Shown here piece by piece: positions 29,308 through 40,492 of a stretch of 64,000 nucleotides of DNA (its first letter is position 1; every line of letters starts with the position of its first letter). Both the position numbers and the translations under genes were made by a program. The stretch spans positions 63,538,757 to 63,602,756 of the forward strand of contig CM077165.1 in the NCBI GenBank assembly GCA_039583875.1, read 5' to 3'. The stretch is from Platanthera guangdongensis (Eukaryota; Streptophyta; Magnoliopsida; Asparagales; Orchidaceae). The notes under the pieces were generated by a model, which was not told where the DNA came from, ran no database searches, and worked only from the letters and a program-made list of their open reading frames with translations.

Positions 29308-29869
29308 TAGGACTCCGCTGTCGTGGATACATGATGAGGATCTGAAGGCTTTGGGTTCGGAGTTTATTGAGGATATCGAGGCTTAGGTGAGGATGATACG
29401 GGACAGGATGCGAGAGGCACAGAGCCGACATGCTAAGTATTACGACGCTCGGCATCATCAGTTGGAGTTCCAGGTGGGGGACCAGGTGTTCTTAAAGATC
29501 CGACCGATGCATGGGGTTTCACGGGTACTCGGTCGGAAGAAGAAGCTCAGCCCAAGATATATGGGGCCTTATAGGATCCTGGAGCGGATCGGTCCCTTGG
29601 CATACAGGATGGAGCTTCCACCGGAGCTGGCGAGCCTGCACGACATGTTCCATGTATCCTCTCTTAGGAGGGCTCTACTATGCCCGGCACAGCAGATTAC
29701 AGCCACGGATGGGCCGGTAGCATCTGATCGGTCAGTTAACCTAGAACCGGTCCGGATCGACGACAAGCGAATACGAGTCTTGCGCCGCAAGAAGGTTCCA
29801 TTGGTCAAGGTCCTGTGGAGGAATCATGGGCGAGAGGAGCACACATGGGAGCCTCAGGACTTGATGTAA
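29308..29869 (+). pseudogene. Element A pol, part 2 (integrase end and chromodomain)
   Basis: Continues the element A integrase after the B insertion: TPLSWIHDEDLKALGSEF, a stop near 29385, then RMIRDRMREAQSRHAKYYDA, VGDQVFLKIRPMHGVSRV, LSPRYMGPYRILERIGPLAY, HDMFHVSSLRRAL and the chromodomain-like end VLRRKKVPLVKVLWRNHGRE followed by HTWEP. The stop is at 29867-29869. The stretch 29870-30005 is the short 3' leader of A, with no clear polypurine tract left. Confidence 0.88.
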
Positions 29870-30005
29870 CAGAGGTACCTAGAGCTTTTCAGTCAGGTAC
29901 TATTAACAATCTCTTGGGATGTTACAATTTTCCTTTCATATTTGAAACCCCGTAGGCCTAACTAGAATTTCCAGGATGAAATTTTTTTGTTTATATATTG
30001 GGATT

Positions 30006-31934
30006 TGTAACATCCCTCAAACAACTAGACCCCTAGTATTGGTTTTGTCATGACTAGGTCATGACAAAACCCTAGGGAGCCCAAGAAGGCTAAGTGAACC
30101 TGAGAATGTAGGTGAGATCACTATGGTCTGCAAATAGTAGATTTCTAAACCCTAGTTTAAGATGACCATGAGACTTATCATGACTTCAAGACCCCACCAT
30201 GGTCTCACCAATCCATTGTAAGGTACTTTAGAGCCCTAATGGTCCATTGGAGTCGACCCAGTGTGGCCAAGTTGACCTAGAACCACTCTAGGCCTAAATT
30301 AGACAAGGTGCCCTAACTAAGGGCAGTGTGCCATATAAAAGACGAACAAACCCTACCAGGGTCTTATTAGACCTAAAGTGGGGTCAATGGGTCACTAAGG
30401 ACCCATGGAGGGCAGTCAAAGTGGTAAAGTTGACCAAAGTCAACTCTAACCGTAAATGAGTCAAAATAACCAACTTAAGGTCAATTAACCATCCCCTAGC
30501 CAAGTAAACCCCACCCATGCCCTCCTAACCCTAAAGTGAGGTCAATCGGCCACATATGACCCATTGGGGGTCAACTCTATAGCCTAAGTTGACCCAAGTC
30601 AACCTTGCCCTAAAAAGGTCAAAGTGCACTAACTAAGTGGCAAGTGACCTACAGTGTGCAAGTTGACCCCACCCAAGTACTTCTATACTTTAGGGGAGGC
30701 CCATGGGTCACGAAGGACCCATTGGGGTCAGCCGTAGTGGCTAATTTGACCAAAGTCAACCCTTGGGTTAAAGTGGTCAAACTAACCTAAATTGCTAACT
30801 CAAGCCCAATCCATGTGGGCTAGGCCTAGTCAAGTGTGGACCATTGGTTTAGGAGGTGGTGAGACATATTTTGGGCCCACCAAATTCAGAAATGGGTGAC
30901 TAGGAGAGAGAAAGAGGGAGTTACCCAAACTTGGAGGAGAGCGAAAGAGGTGCTTAATGGCCATCATGGCCATGGAGGCCCCATAACTCCCCCTTTTTAT
31001 GGGGCTTTAACTCCTTGAAGCAGTGGAAGAGTGTTTCAGGAGGTGGCCGGCCAGTGGGGTGGCTCAGCCCTTCAAATTTGGTGAAACCGAAATTGCCCAT
31101 TATGGCCATTCATGGCCATTGGAGTTACACCCTTCCCCTTTCCCAATTGAGAGTCTTAAAAGCATCACTAGGCAGAGGGGAGGAGGTTACAACCTTTACC
31201 TGGAGTATTCAAGGCGTTTGACTATGCTATTACAGAAACCCGATCGCCACCACCACCGCCATGGCAACCCGGAGATCAGCTCTCCTCCATCCCTCCCAAC
31301 AGGTCCTCCTCCACTCCTTCTTCCATGGGTAGATCATAGCAATCCTTAGGGTCAAGGTTCAGGCTCAATTGAGCCCGATCGGGACAGCTTCTATCCATGT
31401 TTTTCCGCAAAACTTTACTTATCGAGTTCGTCGGAATGGGCCCCTCCGGCGGCTGTGCCACCGCCTGGCGATATCCACCACCTCAATGGAGGTGGTGGTG
31501 GCGGTGGCCGGCCTGGGAGGTGGCTGGGTGGCCGGTGGCAGTGATTTGAAGTTGGTCCAGGAAGATTCAATCCAGGCCGTTGGCGCGCGAGGATGATGAT
31601 GGGATGCCGTCCAAATCGGCGCCAAGATTCGTGCATTATAAAAATTAAACTATAGGATTATATTATTACATTTTAATGAATCTGTCACACTTTTACTATT
31701 CAATTTTTTAAATTATTAAAAATACTTAGATACTCTTTATTAGAAAATGGTCAACAAAATATTTGTAGCCTTGTGAGTCTAGTTTACTGAAAAATTAGTT
31801 TTAACCAATTTGGGTGCCAGGTTTGACAAAGGCACCCATTTTGGTGGGGTCTATACCTATGGCTAGGCAGAAATTAAAATGGATGCCCACCCTTCATCTC
31901 TGGTCCAAATGACTTGAAATTTGGACAGGGAGTC
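30006..31934 (+). repeat. Element A 3' LTR, first part
   Basis: Begins TGTAACATCCC after the pol end. It has a strong hairpin at 30041-30071 and many degenerate repeats of a GGTCAATGGGTCAC/AAGGACCCATTGG type between 30240 and 30780. A CT/AG-rich gene-free zone at 31000-31600 includes CACCACCACC-type runs. Interrupted by F at 31935. Confidence 0.7.
30041..30071 (+). promoter_or_regulatory. LTR-head hairpin, conserved in A-family copies
   Basis: GGTTTTGTCATGAC, loop TAG, GTCATGACAAAACC: 14 perfect pairs. The inverted copy at 13517-13547 has GATTTTG with CAAAATC, a compensated pair change. A third copy at 38407-38436 keeps the core GTCATGAC on both arms. Confidence 0.75.
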
Positions 31935-34900
31935 TGTAACGCCCCCGATTTTCCTTGGTTTTGTTTGATCTTGGATTGGCGTTACGATGACGCATTTCCG
32001 GCCCTTTGCCGTTGTAGAGCGTGGTCTTAGCTCTTTATGTTCCTGGTGTAGCCTGGTTATAGCCTGTTGGCAAAATTTTCCCCAGCTAGCCGGAGTCTCT
32101 TTTGGTGACTCGGTTGGGCCTCTTAGGGAAATGCCTTTGTTTTGGCTTTGGGAGGTGTTGGCCCGAGTGTGCGATCGTCGAATGTTGTTTTCGACCTCAC
32201 CGTTGTTTTCGTAGCTTGGGAGTTTAGCTACAGTGCGAGTTTTGGTCGAAATACAGGATCGTTTGCTTTCGCGTCGTTTCGGCGTTTGTTCTGTTAGCTT
32301 TAATGTTTGTAATGTTTGAAGTGCTGTGCGTGGTCTGCTGTGGCTGAGCTTGTAGGCTGGTGCCTTAACGTTTTGCTAAGGAGTTAGCAGGTTTCTTTTT
32401 GTGTAAGTTTGGGTGACACGGCCTGGGTCACGCCCGTGACCCCGGGCGTGTCGTGCTCGTGTAGAGCTCCCGGTTCTCTGGTCGACGATTTCTGGTCGAC
32501 GAGTGTTTTTGGTAGGAACACGGCCTGTGACACGGGCGTGTCACAGGGCGTGTCCCACTTCGGTTCGTCGACCTGCGCTCGATGGACGTCAGGCAGTGTT
32601 TTGGTGAGAACACGGCCGTGTCACGGGCGTGTCGTATCAGACACGGGCGTGACACGGGGCGTGTCTCTCTGTTCGATGATCGGCGCTCCACGATCATCGA
32701 GTGGTGTTTGAGTTGGTACACGGCCTGTGACACGGGCGTGTCACAGGGCGTGTCACCTGTTCCATCGAGCTGAGATCGACGGTCGTCGAGTGGGTAGGTG
32801 TGTGAGTACACGCCCCGTGATACGGGCGTGTCGAGCCGTATCACGGGCGTGTCTGGGGCGTATCCCGTGTTTTCGTCGAGTGGAGATTGACGTTCGTCGA
32901 GTAAGTACACGCCCCGTGACACGGGCGTGTCGGGCCGTGTCACGGGCGTGTCTTGGGCGTGTTCCGTACTTTTTCTCCTGAAATCATCTTTTGTTGCCGT
33001 GAACCGTTTTTCCTCCTCATTTTCATCGTTCCTGAGTCTGGAGAGCTTCCAGCGGAAGGGTTTTGAGAGGAGGCGGTGGTTGTTTTGGCCGGCGATTTCG
33101 GGAGGATTAGAGCTCGTTTTTCTCATGCGATAGCGGAGTTGGCTTGCTCTCGTCTAGATCTTCCCTTCCATGTAAGTTTTTCTTGATTTAGGGTTTGATC
33201 CAGGAATTGTAAATATCTGATTTCTTTTCTTTCCTCAAGTTTCAGCTTTGGTCTTCTAGGTGGCCGATCTTGCCGCCGGAGCCAAGCGGTGGTGTGGCTG
33301 TTGTTTTTCTGGAGAGGTAGAGGCAAGTGGCTCCCTTGCCCTTGCCAAATTATTTCTAACTCTTACTCAATTTTCATTTCCTGTACAATACTTCTGCATT
33401 CCTTATCTTTTTTCATCCTTAAAAATTAGAGTAATAGGATGTCTTTTCCCTTCATTTCAGTCATGGGCTATTTCATTGCTTTTCCTTACAATTAATCAAC
33501 ATTCTCTCTTTTGTCTGAGATTTGGTGTACAGTGGGTAGTTAGAGTTAGGGTGAGGTTTCGGTCAATTACAGTTTAGGTTTAGCTGCGGTAGCCCCGAGT
33601 AGTTAGGATGGGGCGGAGGATTGGGATTAAATTTCCAACTCTCTGTTTTCGCGCGTTGAGAGAGAGCTTAGGCTGCGGTTTTAACGAGACTTACGTTTAC
33701 CCTAAGTGGAAAGCGCTGACAGCGTCGAGTGAGCCGAGTTCACTCAACACCGTCATCCAGCGTAGGATTTTTGCGGCTAAGTATTATTATTTTTTTGGCG
33801 TCAAGTGAGTGGAGCTTATTCAACGCCGCGTCGAGCGGGCTCGACGTTTCTGTCTTGGGTTTGCGTGTTTCCTTAGGATTGTTAGTGTGACTTTTTCCCT
33901 TTCTCTAGGGGGTGGAATTGGGTGTTCGGCTAATTTCTACATGCCGACTCTTGGGTTGAGGCAGGTGGTGGAGTTTTGGTGGCCTCTGGAGGGGTGGATT
34001 TTGATGTGGAGAGCTGTGGCCACCGCCTTTTTGCCCCGGTTTGGGTTGGTGTGTGTGGGACCCTAAAGCTGCCACTGTTGACCCCTTAGCCCTTTTTGGA
34101 TCTGATTTGGTTATGTATTCAGATCCATGTTTTGACCACTGCCACTTACCCACGTGTTAGGACTGTTAGTCCCTTCCCTGTTTTTTGTTTACTCTTTCTT
34201 TTGACACATATCTGCATGTCTTGTTACCGTTGCAGACTCTTTTGTAGGTCATATTGCTTTTATTGCTCGCACTTGGTGTGCTTTGCTGTGCTTTAGGCAG
34301 CGTTCTTTTCTTACTGTCATGCCCTTTTTTTTACTTATAGCAGTTTGTTGCCGGGTTGATAAACCCTTCTTATTTTCTCATAAATCTAACGCTCTATTTA
34401 CTTTTTGTTTATTTTTTTTTTCCTTGCTGAGGTGTTCTTTTCTTGAATGCCTCAGGTCCAGGTTGTAGCCGGTTCAGCGACTAGTTCTTTTGGAGGGGCT
34501 TGTTGGTGGCCTCTTGGGTAGCTGAGATAGCGGATCCCTGATTTTGTGAGGTAGTTCCTGACCTTTCTGTATAGACATACATACTCACCAGTGGGTTCGT
34601 GTCAGGTTGTTGGCGCCCACTGGTGGCTTCTTGCGATGCTGGGTATGAACTTAAACTGATGTTTTTGCCTACTTGTGGTTGGTTACTTGCTTCTGGGAAG
34701 GATTTATGCTAGGTTGCATGTTAGATATTTTAAACCCTAAAAGCATTATTATATGTACCTCATGTATAACATATTTATAAAATAAAAACACTATATTTCC
34801 TTAGCGTAAAAAGACTATCTTTAATATATATTATATTCACTTTAGAGTCGTGCATACCATGAGTCGTCCTTCGGGGACACTTATGCTCATTAGGGTGTCA

Positions 34901-35158
34901 ACTTAATTGAACCAAAGTATTTTCTACTGCGCATAAATATAATTTTTAATTGTGGACTAGCTGATCCACCGTGCCGAGGGATACGACCTTTCAACATAAC
35001 TGATTTTCTTTCATATTCAATCAACGATTTTCCTTAAAATCTAGGTCTGGAGTTTTGCCTGAGCGTGTGCAGTTATCCCCTGCACGACGTGGCATCACGA
35101 CACGTGTTTTCTCTTGCTCTGATACGATTTTATCGTTGAGAAGATGCGGGTTGTGACA
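31935..35158 (+). mobile_element. F: 3.2-kb solo LTR with TSD GAGTC
   Basis: Starts TGTAACGCCCCCG, ends GTTGTGACA, and is flanked by GAGTC at 31930-31934 and 35159-35163. There is no primer site, gag or pol inside. The first part (32412-32965) has CACGGGCGTG-type palindromes and TCGTCGAGTG repeats like the U3 regions of B and C; the rest is T-rich and non-coding. The best explanation is an LTR left after recombination between the two LTRs of a Ty3 element. The 33000-35150 part has no gene I recognise. Confidence 0.8.
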
Positions 35159-38100
35159 GAGTCACCCTGTACCATATCTAGTCCTGCCCAAAAATGAGAA
35201 TTTTTGGGAACATTTTTTTTATTGGTTTGGAAATTATTTAATTTCTTTACGGTAAAATAATTTAGGGACCCAATGACCTCCAAACTAACCCAAATTTTGG
35301 GTAGTGGTGCTTGGGTTCATTATATAGCTCTGGTGAAAATTTCATCTCATTTGGAGATTGTTTGAATTGAAATCATGCAAACCCTAGCTTAGCCATAATA
35401 AGGGTATTTTGGTCAAAAGTGCACTTTAGGTTTTTGAGTGGCCAAATCACCTCAACAGAGGTTGAAATTGGGGCCACTGACTTGGTATGGCTTTAGACAC
35501 CTCCCCATGGAAGTTGGGGTAGTTTGGAATAGATTTGCACTTAGACCTAGACCAAACCCTAAGGAAGGGCTTTTGTGTCTTGTGAAGGGCATGAGGTCAA
35601 AAGACCATGTATGAACTTGAAATTTGGTAGGTAGATTGCTAGGATAGCTAAAGCCCTCTGGTAAAAATATAAAGGGATTCGGGAAAGGTTAGGTCCCTCA
35701 AAACCCTAACCCTAGCCTAGGGCCCAAATCTTATAGTGTTATAATAGTTTAGTAAAACTCATTGAACAATAATGAAATTTGGGTAGTGTGGTCATAGGGG
35801 TAGAATGAACCTCTGGTAATTTAATTGAGAATTTTTGGACATTATTTCTAGTACTTCCTTTATAAATATATGAGTTAGCCCTACTTATTTATCTAGATAT
35901 TATGATCCCACTGCCCATTGGCAGGTCATAAAAATTAGGCAGAGGGAGTTTTAGACCTTATTGATTAAGTATGAATTTTCTTAGAATTTTTGAATACATA
36001 TTTGCAGTATCTATTTCACAAGCTCATTAACTTGGAAAATTGTTCAATAATTTGTTTAGAGCTTATTATTTGCTAATAAAATTTGAAACATGACGTAGAG
36101 CATTTAAATTTCCTTACAATCATCCCTGAATTTTCTCAGATGTTTTGGAAGTATTCTTACTGTTCTTATTTCTAAAAATGATTTATTATTGGATATATTT
36201 AAAATAAGAATTAGGGGCTTAAACCTGGCTGAAAAATTTGGCGGCTTTGGATTATATGTTAAACAGTCATATTAAATTTATCATAAATTTTGTGGAGCAC
36301 TTGCCTATCTGAAATTGGTACATTATGTTCAACATGAAGTTTTTGGATTACTAGAATAATTAAATAAATTACCAGATAAATTAGGAAAATTAGTAAATTC
36401 TGGTTTTAGACTAAAACGGTCATGAAAGCCCTCCAGTAATTATTATAGGGGTACTGGGTGAATATTTTGTGTACCTCCCATTTTACATGTCATATAGCTT
36501 AAATTAGTCTGCATTTAGTAAAACTGTAGAAATTTTGTTGGAATGTGATTTTGGGCACATGATTTGAGGATAGAGGTTTGTTGGTGTGGATAAATAAAAA
36601 TGAGTTCATAATTGGAAGATAGGATGAGTATAGTGTTGGATTGGCTAGTGTTAGTTGGTGCTCGGGATCGACGAAAGATCGTCCTTCTCGAGGGGAGGAA
36701 GTGTCAAATACACTAGGGTTAGATCCGGTACAACAAGTAAGGGTTTTGGGAAATTTGATAGCAACCAATAATAGTAAGTGCCATGCGAAAGGGAGCTTTG
36801 GGCCTAATCCCATCATAGTTTCTAGTGCCTTCGAGAGCCCTTCACGGGGTATACCTTAGGCAGTCCTGGCTAAGCTAAACTGTAGGTAAAATTAAATTGC
36901 AAGAGTAACTAGAGTAACTAGGGGATCACTTTCACTCACCTCGATGTCTCGGAATATTAGGTTAGGTCACTCGGGCAGTTGGCTCGGTTGTTGTTTGTGA
37001 TGGGCAGGTTGGCTTGACGAGCTTTAGCTCAGTTATTGTTTGTAATGGGAAGGTTGGCCCGACGAGCTTTGGCTCGGTTGTTGTTTGTGATGGGCAGGTT
37101 GGCCCGGCGAGCTTTGGATCGGTTGTTGTTTGTGACAAACGGGTTGGCCTGGGGAGCTTTAGCTCGGTGGTGATACATTAAGGTTGTATGTGCATAAAAA
37201 AAGGTGTTGGGTATTCGGTATTGGAGAGTCGATGCACCGACGCCAACACGTTTACTCGGCGAGTGTGGTTTAGCACAAGGCCAGATAAAGTCCGGTGCGC
37301 CAGCTGGCAAGAGTACGCAGGAGCTCCGCTTAGTGCACCAGCATTGAGGCGTACGATAGGTCTGACTGGTAGTGCAATTACCGGTTTAGAGGTGGGTGAG
37401 GCACAACCCACCGCTTCCGTTTGCCACTACGGAGGTATCCTGGGAGGTTCGGCTCCAGAAAGGGGGAACTAAAGGTCTGTGTACATAGAGTCGAGTGGGT
37501 GAGTTGCACTTGCATGTTCACATCATGGCATAATTGTATTTCATAGCATAACCATTGCATACAACCCGACACCTATTGTATAAGTGGTATGTGATGCTTA
37601 TATAATAGGCCGTGCAAAACGACCCCTTGGTTTATAAGTTCGTGCGAGCGTGCTTATAAGTTAAGGTTTATTTCAGTATCTTTATATGTATGCTTGTTAG
37701 AAAACTGACACCCTATCGTATAAATTGGTATGAGACTTTTTATACGATAGGAGCCCCGCAAAAGATCCTTTGGCTTATGTGTTTTCATATAAGTTAAGGT
37801 TACTTTTCTTGTTCGGTCTTTTTAGCTTCATTCTATCTTATATACTATAGAACTGCTAGTTTAGTTTCGCCGCCATCTGCTATATTTGTTACTCTCAACT
37901 TTCATGTCCTCTCCTTTCCTTCTCCCCGCTCGGTGCCTAGGAGCCATGGGGGAAGGTGAGGGGGATGATAGGACTTAGTCTTTTAGACTAACAGTTTTCG
38001 AACCACATCATTTTAGGTGACCATGGAGCCCATCATGGAGGAGCAGCCCCAGAGATCGGCACGGTTGGAGATGGGGCAGTCTAGTACCGGAGTTCAGACA

Positions 38101-38385
38101 GCAGGGACTGTCAGTCTTGGTCTCTACTAGTTATATTTGTTTTGCTTCCGCGATGAGAGATTTGTAGTGAGGACATTGATGTACTGGGCATGAGCCCAAG
38201 ATTTTAGTATTTTTATATATGATTTTCTGTGGACTTGCCTTTTATTATTTTGCTACAGTTGTGATTGATTTGGCCGGCAGGATCGGCGTTTTGTAGTGAT
38301 GACCTTCCCGGGCGTGAAGGTGTCACCGCAAAGTGGCGGTTCTGGGCCTAAGACCCCGGTGCTTTAAAAAAAGGGGAGTCTTATA
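35159..38385 (+). repeat. Element A 3' LTR, second part
   Basis: Resumes after F. 35164-36960 is AT-rich and unrecognised (presumed LTR middle; it could hide another old insertion border). 36963-38385 matches the 5' LTR tail, including the 45-bp repeats (36980-37165) and both hairpins (37572-37609 and 37712-37751). It ends TTATA where the 5' LTR has TTACA. Confidence 0.7.
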
Positions 38386-38831
38386 CAACTAAACCCCTAG
38401 GTTTTTATTTTGTCATGACTAGGTCATGACAGAACCATTAGAAGCTCAAGACCAAGTGAACAAATGCTAAGGTGAAGATCATCTTGGTCTGCCTATAACA
38501 CAGCCTCAGCACCAAACCTAGGGTTTGACTTTAGGGCTCCAAGTTGACCCCATGACCCTACCACAACACCCTAAACCCCCTTTGGGCGGTCCATAGGGTC
38601 ACTAAGGACCCAATGGGGATAGGAAAATTGGCCAAGTTGGCTTAAGTCCACCCTAACCGTAAATAGGTCAAACTGGCCTACTTAGGGTCAGTTGACCCTT
38701 CCTTAGCCAAGTGGACCCCACGCATGCCCTCCTAACCCTAAAGTGAGGTCAATGGGTCACCAGAGACCCATTGGGATCAACACAAGAGGCAAAGTTCACC
38801 CAAGTCAACCTTAGCCATAAAATGGTCAAAG
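38386..38831 (+). mobile_element. Another A-family LTR head, truncated by element E
   Basis: Matches element A 3' LTR from about 30022 (CAACTAGACCCC, the GTCATGAC hairpin, TGGTCTGC, then the GGGTCACTAAGGACCCA repeats). The first 16 or so bases of the LTR are missing, so an LTR tail is joined almost directly to an LTR head. Element E interrupts it at 38832. Confidence 0.72.
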
Positions 38832-38980
38832 TGTAACGCCCCGAAACTCAAAAGAGCGATAAGAGGTGTTTTGAGCCATGTTTGGAATTTGGCAGGGGTT
38901 ACACGGCCTGGGACACGGTCATTTTATAGGTCGTATCCTTGACGAGTTGTGTCATGTTTGACATAGTCTACTATGTCGAC

Positions 38981-39356
38981 ACAGGGCCTGCTGTGTCGAC
39001 ACAGGGCCTGCTGTGTCGACACAGGGCCAGCTGTGTCGACACAGGGCCAGCTGTGTCGACACAGGGCCAGCTGTGTCGACACAGGGCCAGCTGTGTCGAC
39101 ACAAGGCCTGCTGTGTCGACAAAGGTCCAGCGGTGTCGATACAGGGCCTGCAGTGTCGATATAGGGTGTCGACATAGGGCATGCGGTGTCAACACAGGGT
39201 GTCAACACAGGGCCTACGGTGTCGACACAGGGTGTCGACACAGGGTGTCGACACAGGGTGTCGACACAGGGTGTCGACACAGGGTGTCGACACAGGGTGT
39301 CGACACAGGGTGTCGACACAGGGTGTCGACACAGGGTGTCGACACAGGGTGTCGAC
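38981..39356 (+). repeat. Tandem 20-bp and 13-bp TGTCGACA repeats in the E LTR
   Basis: Nine head-to-tail 20-bp units (ACAGGGCCTGCTGTGTCGAC and variants) fill 38981-39160. 13-bp and 20-bp units then alternate to 39226, followed by ten 13-bp units (ACAGGGTGTCGAC) at 39227-39356. The 13-mer is the 20-mer lacking seven bases. Each unit holds one GTCGAC core. Open frames on both strands here (VSTQG, CVDT and similar) are repeat translations, not proteins. Confidence 0.93.
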
Positions 39357-39419
39357 ACAGGGTTCTTGACAGGGTCTTGACTAAATGTCCCGACACAGTT
39401 TGAGTTTGTCGTGGACGTG

Positions 39420-40492
39420 TCCTGCTCCGGTTTGTGAACCGTGCGGTGTTCGGCCCAGTTTTTCCATGTCAGACCTGGATTATAGCCGTACAATTCATTA
39501 TGATTGGGATCCAACGGGTGGAGGTTATTCCTATTGGGATATACCCGTGTGTAGGGTTTCAAAACCCTCATCTTCTATTTGCTGGTTCTCTGTATAAGTT
39601 CTAGAGAGAGGGGAGGGCAACGAGGAAGAAGAAGTCTAGATCCGATCACCTGCGGAGCTTCGGAGCTCCAAATCGCGAACCGACTTCGGATCTACGGAGG
39701 CAAGGAGAGGGCGGTGCTTTTCATTCGCATACTTTTCCATGGCGCAAAGGAAAAATGCTAGGATAATGATTCTCTACTTGAGCATGTGAAGCTCTTCTTT
39801 TCCCTTGCATAGGAAGCCCGCTCTCGCGAGTTTGTGGTGAGTTGAGGCGTTCCTTCGGGTAGACATGAATAGTACCCGTTGTGTACATGGAGAGTCCGTA
39901 ATCGAGAACGGATATAAGCATGATGTGTGAAGCCTACCCGGACAAGTTGGTCTGGATCGGTGATGTTGCATTGCATAAATAGCCGGAGAAGGCTCTATGC
40001 GAATGATTGTTTTTCGGGTTTTCTACGTGGTAGATTGCAATAGGGAGCCTTGGGGATTAACCCCAAGGTGCACCCGGAAAACTGGGCAGATGTGTGATTC
40101 TGCCAACTTGGTGGCCTGGGAGCCAACTTGAACATAACCGAGTTATGTGAAGTGTGTAACAAAACCGGGACTCGGGAGAAGTTTGACTCGCGCATATGGC
40201 TTAAATTGTCGTTGCGATATGAGCATGGGTTAGACGGAACTGTTACCGCTCTATGTCGTTCGGTATGAGCCGTTGGCATAGATGAGGGTCTTCGGTGATC
40301 TATGGATTAAATTGACGTGTCCCATGACGGGAAGACAAAACCCTCATAGTTTGGCCGTCAAAGTGGCAGTGGTGAGACCGGGGTGTCTATGGCTTAAATT
40401 GACGTGACATTGACCGGTTCACCGAGAATGTGCCCTGAGTGCACGGAGCGTGTGGTCGTGCGTGCAAATGCATGCGATGCAATGTATATTTA
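39420..40492 (+). repeat. Rest of the E 5' LTR, left of D
   Basis: Non-coding; matches, in reverse orientation, the C LTRs (for example CCGAGAATGTGCCCTGAG, the GAGGCGTTCCTTCGGGTAGA segment and the AACCCTCA leader-like motif). Confidence 0.75.

Larger units (their letters stand above)
13578..38385 (+). mobile_element. Element A: old Ty3/gypsy chromovirus, host of B and F
   Basis: Components: 5' LTR tail (13578-15007), initiator tRNA-Met primer site, gag, intron-like segment, protease, RT, RNase H, integrase and chromodomain-like end, then the 3' LTR from 30006. B is inserted in the integrase (19222-29307) and F in the 3' LTR (31935-35158). Coding frames carry about a dozen in-frame stops, so this is the oldest intact-in-outline element here. 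The 5' LTR lacks its first part. If 30006-31934 plus 35159-38385 is one uninterrupted LTR, the LTR is about 5.1 kb, unusually long; only the last 1.4 kb is confirmed by two copies. Confidence 0.85.

Noticed and set aside
33250..34480. Several 60-105 codon plus frames in F
   Set aside because: T-rich LTR body, no homology, no conserved start.
38981..39356. Possible CRISPR array
   Set aside because: Units are head-to-tail without unique spacers, inside a plant LTR.
38924..39571. 215-codon minus frame with CVDTLCRHPVSTP repeats
   Set aside because: Direct translation of the 13/20-bp tandem repeats in the E LTR.
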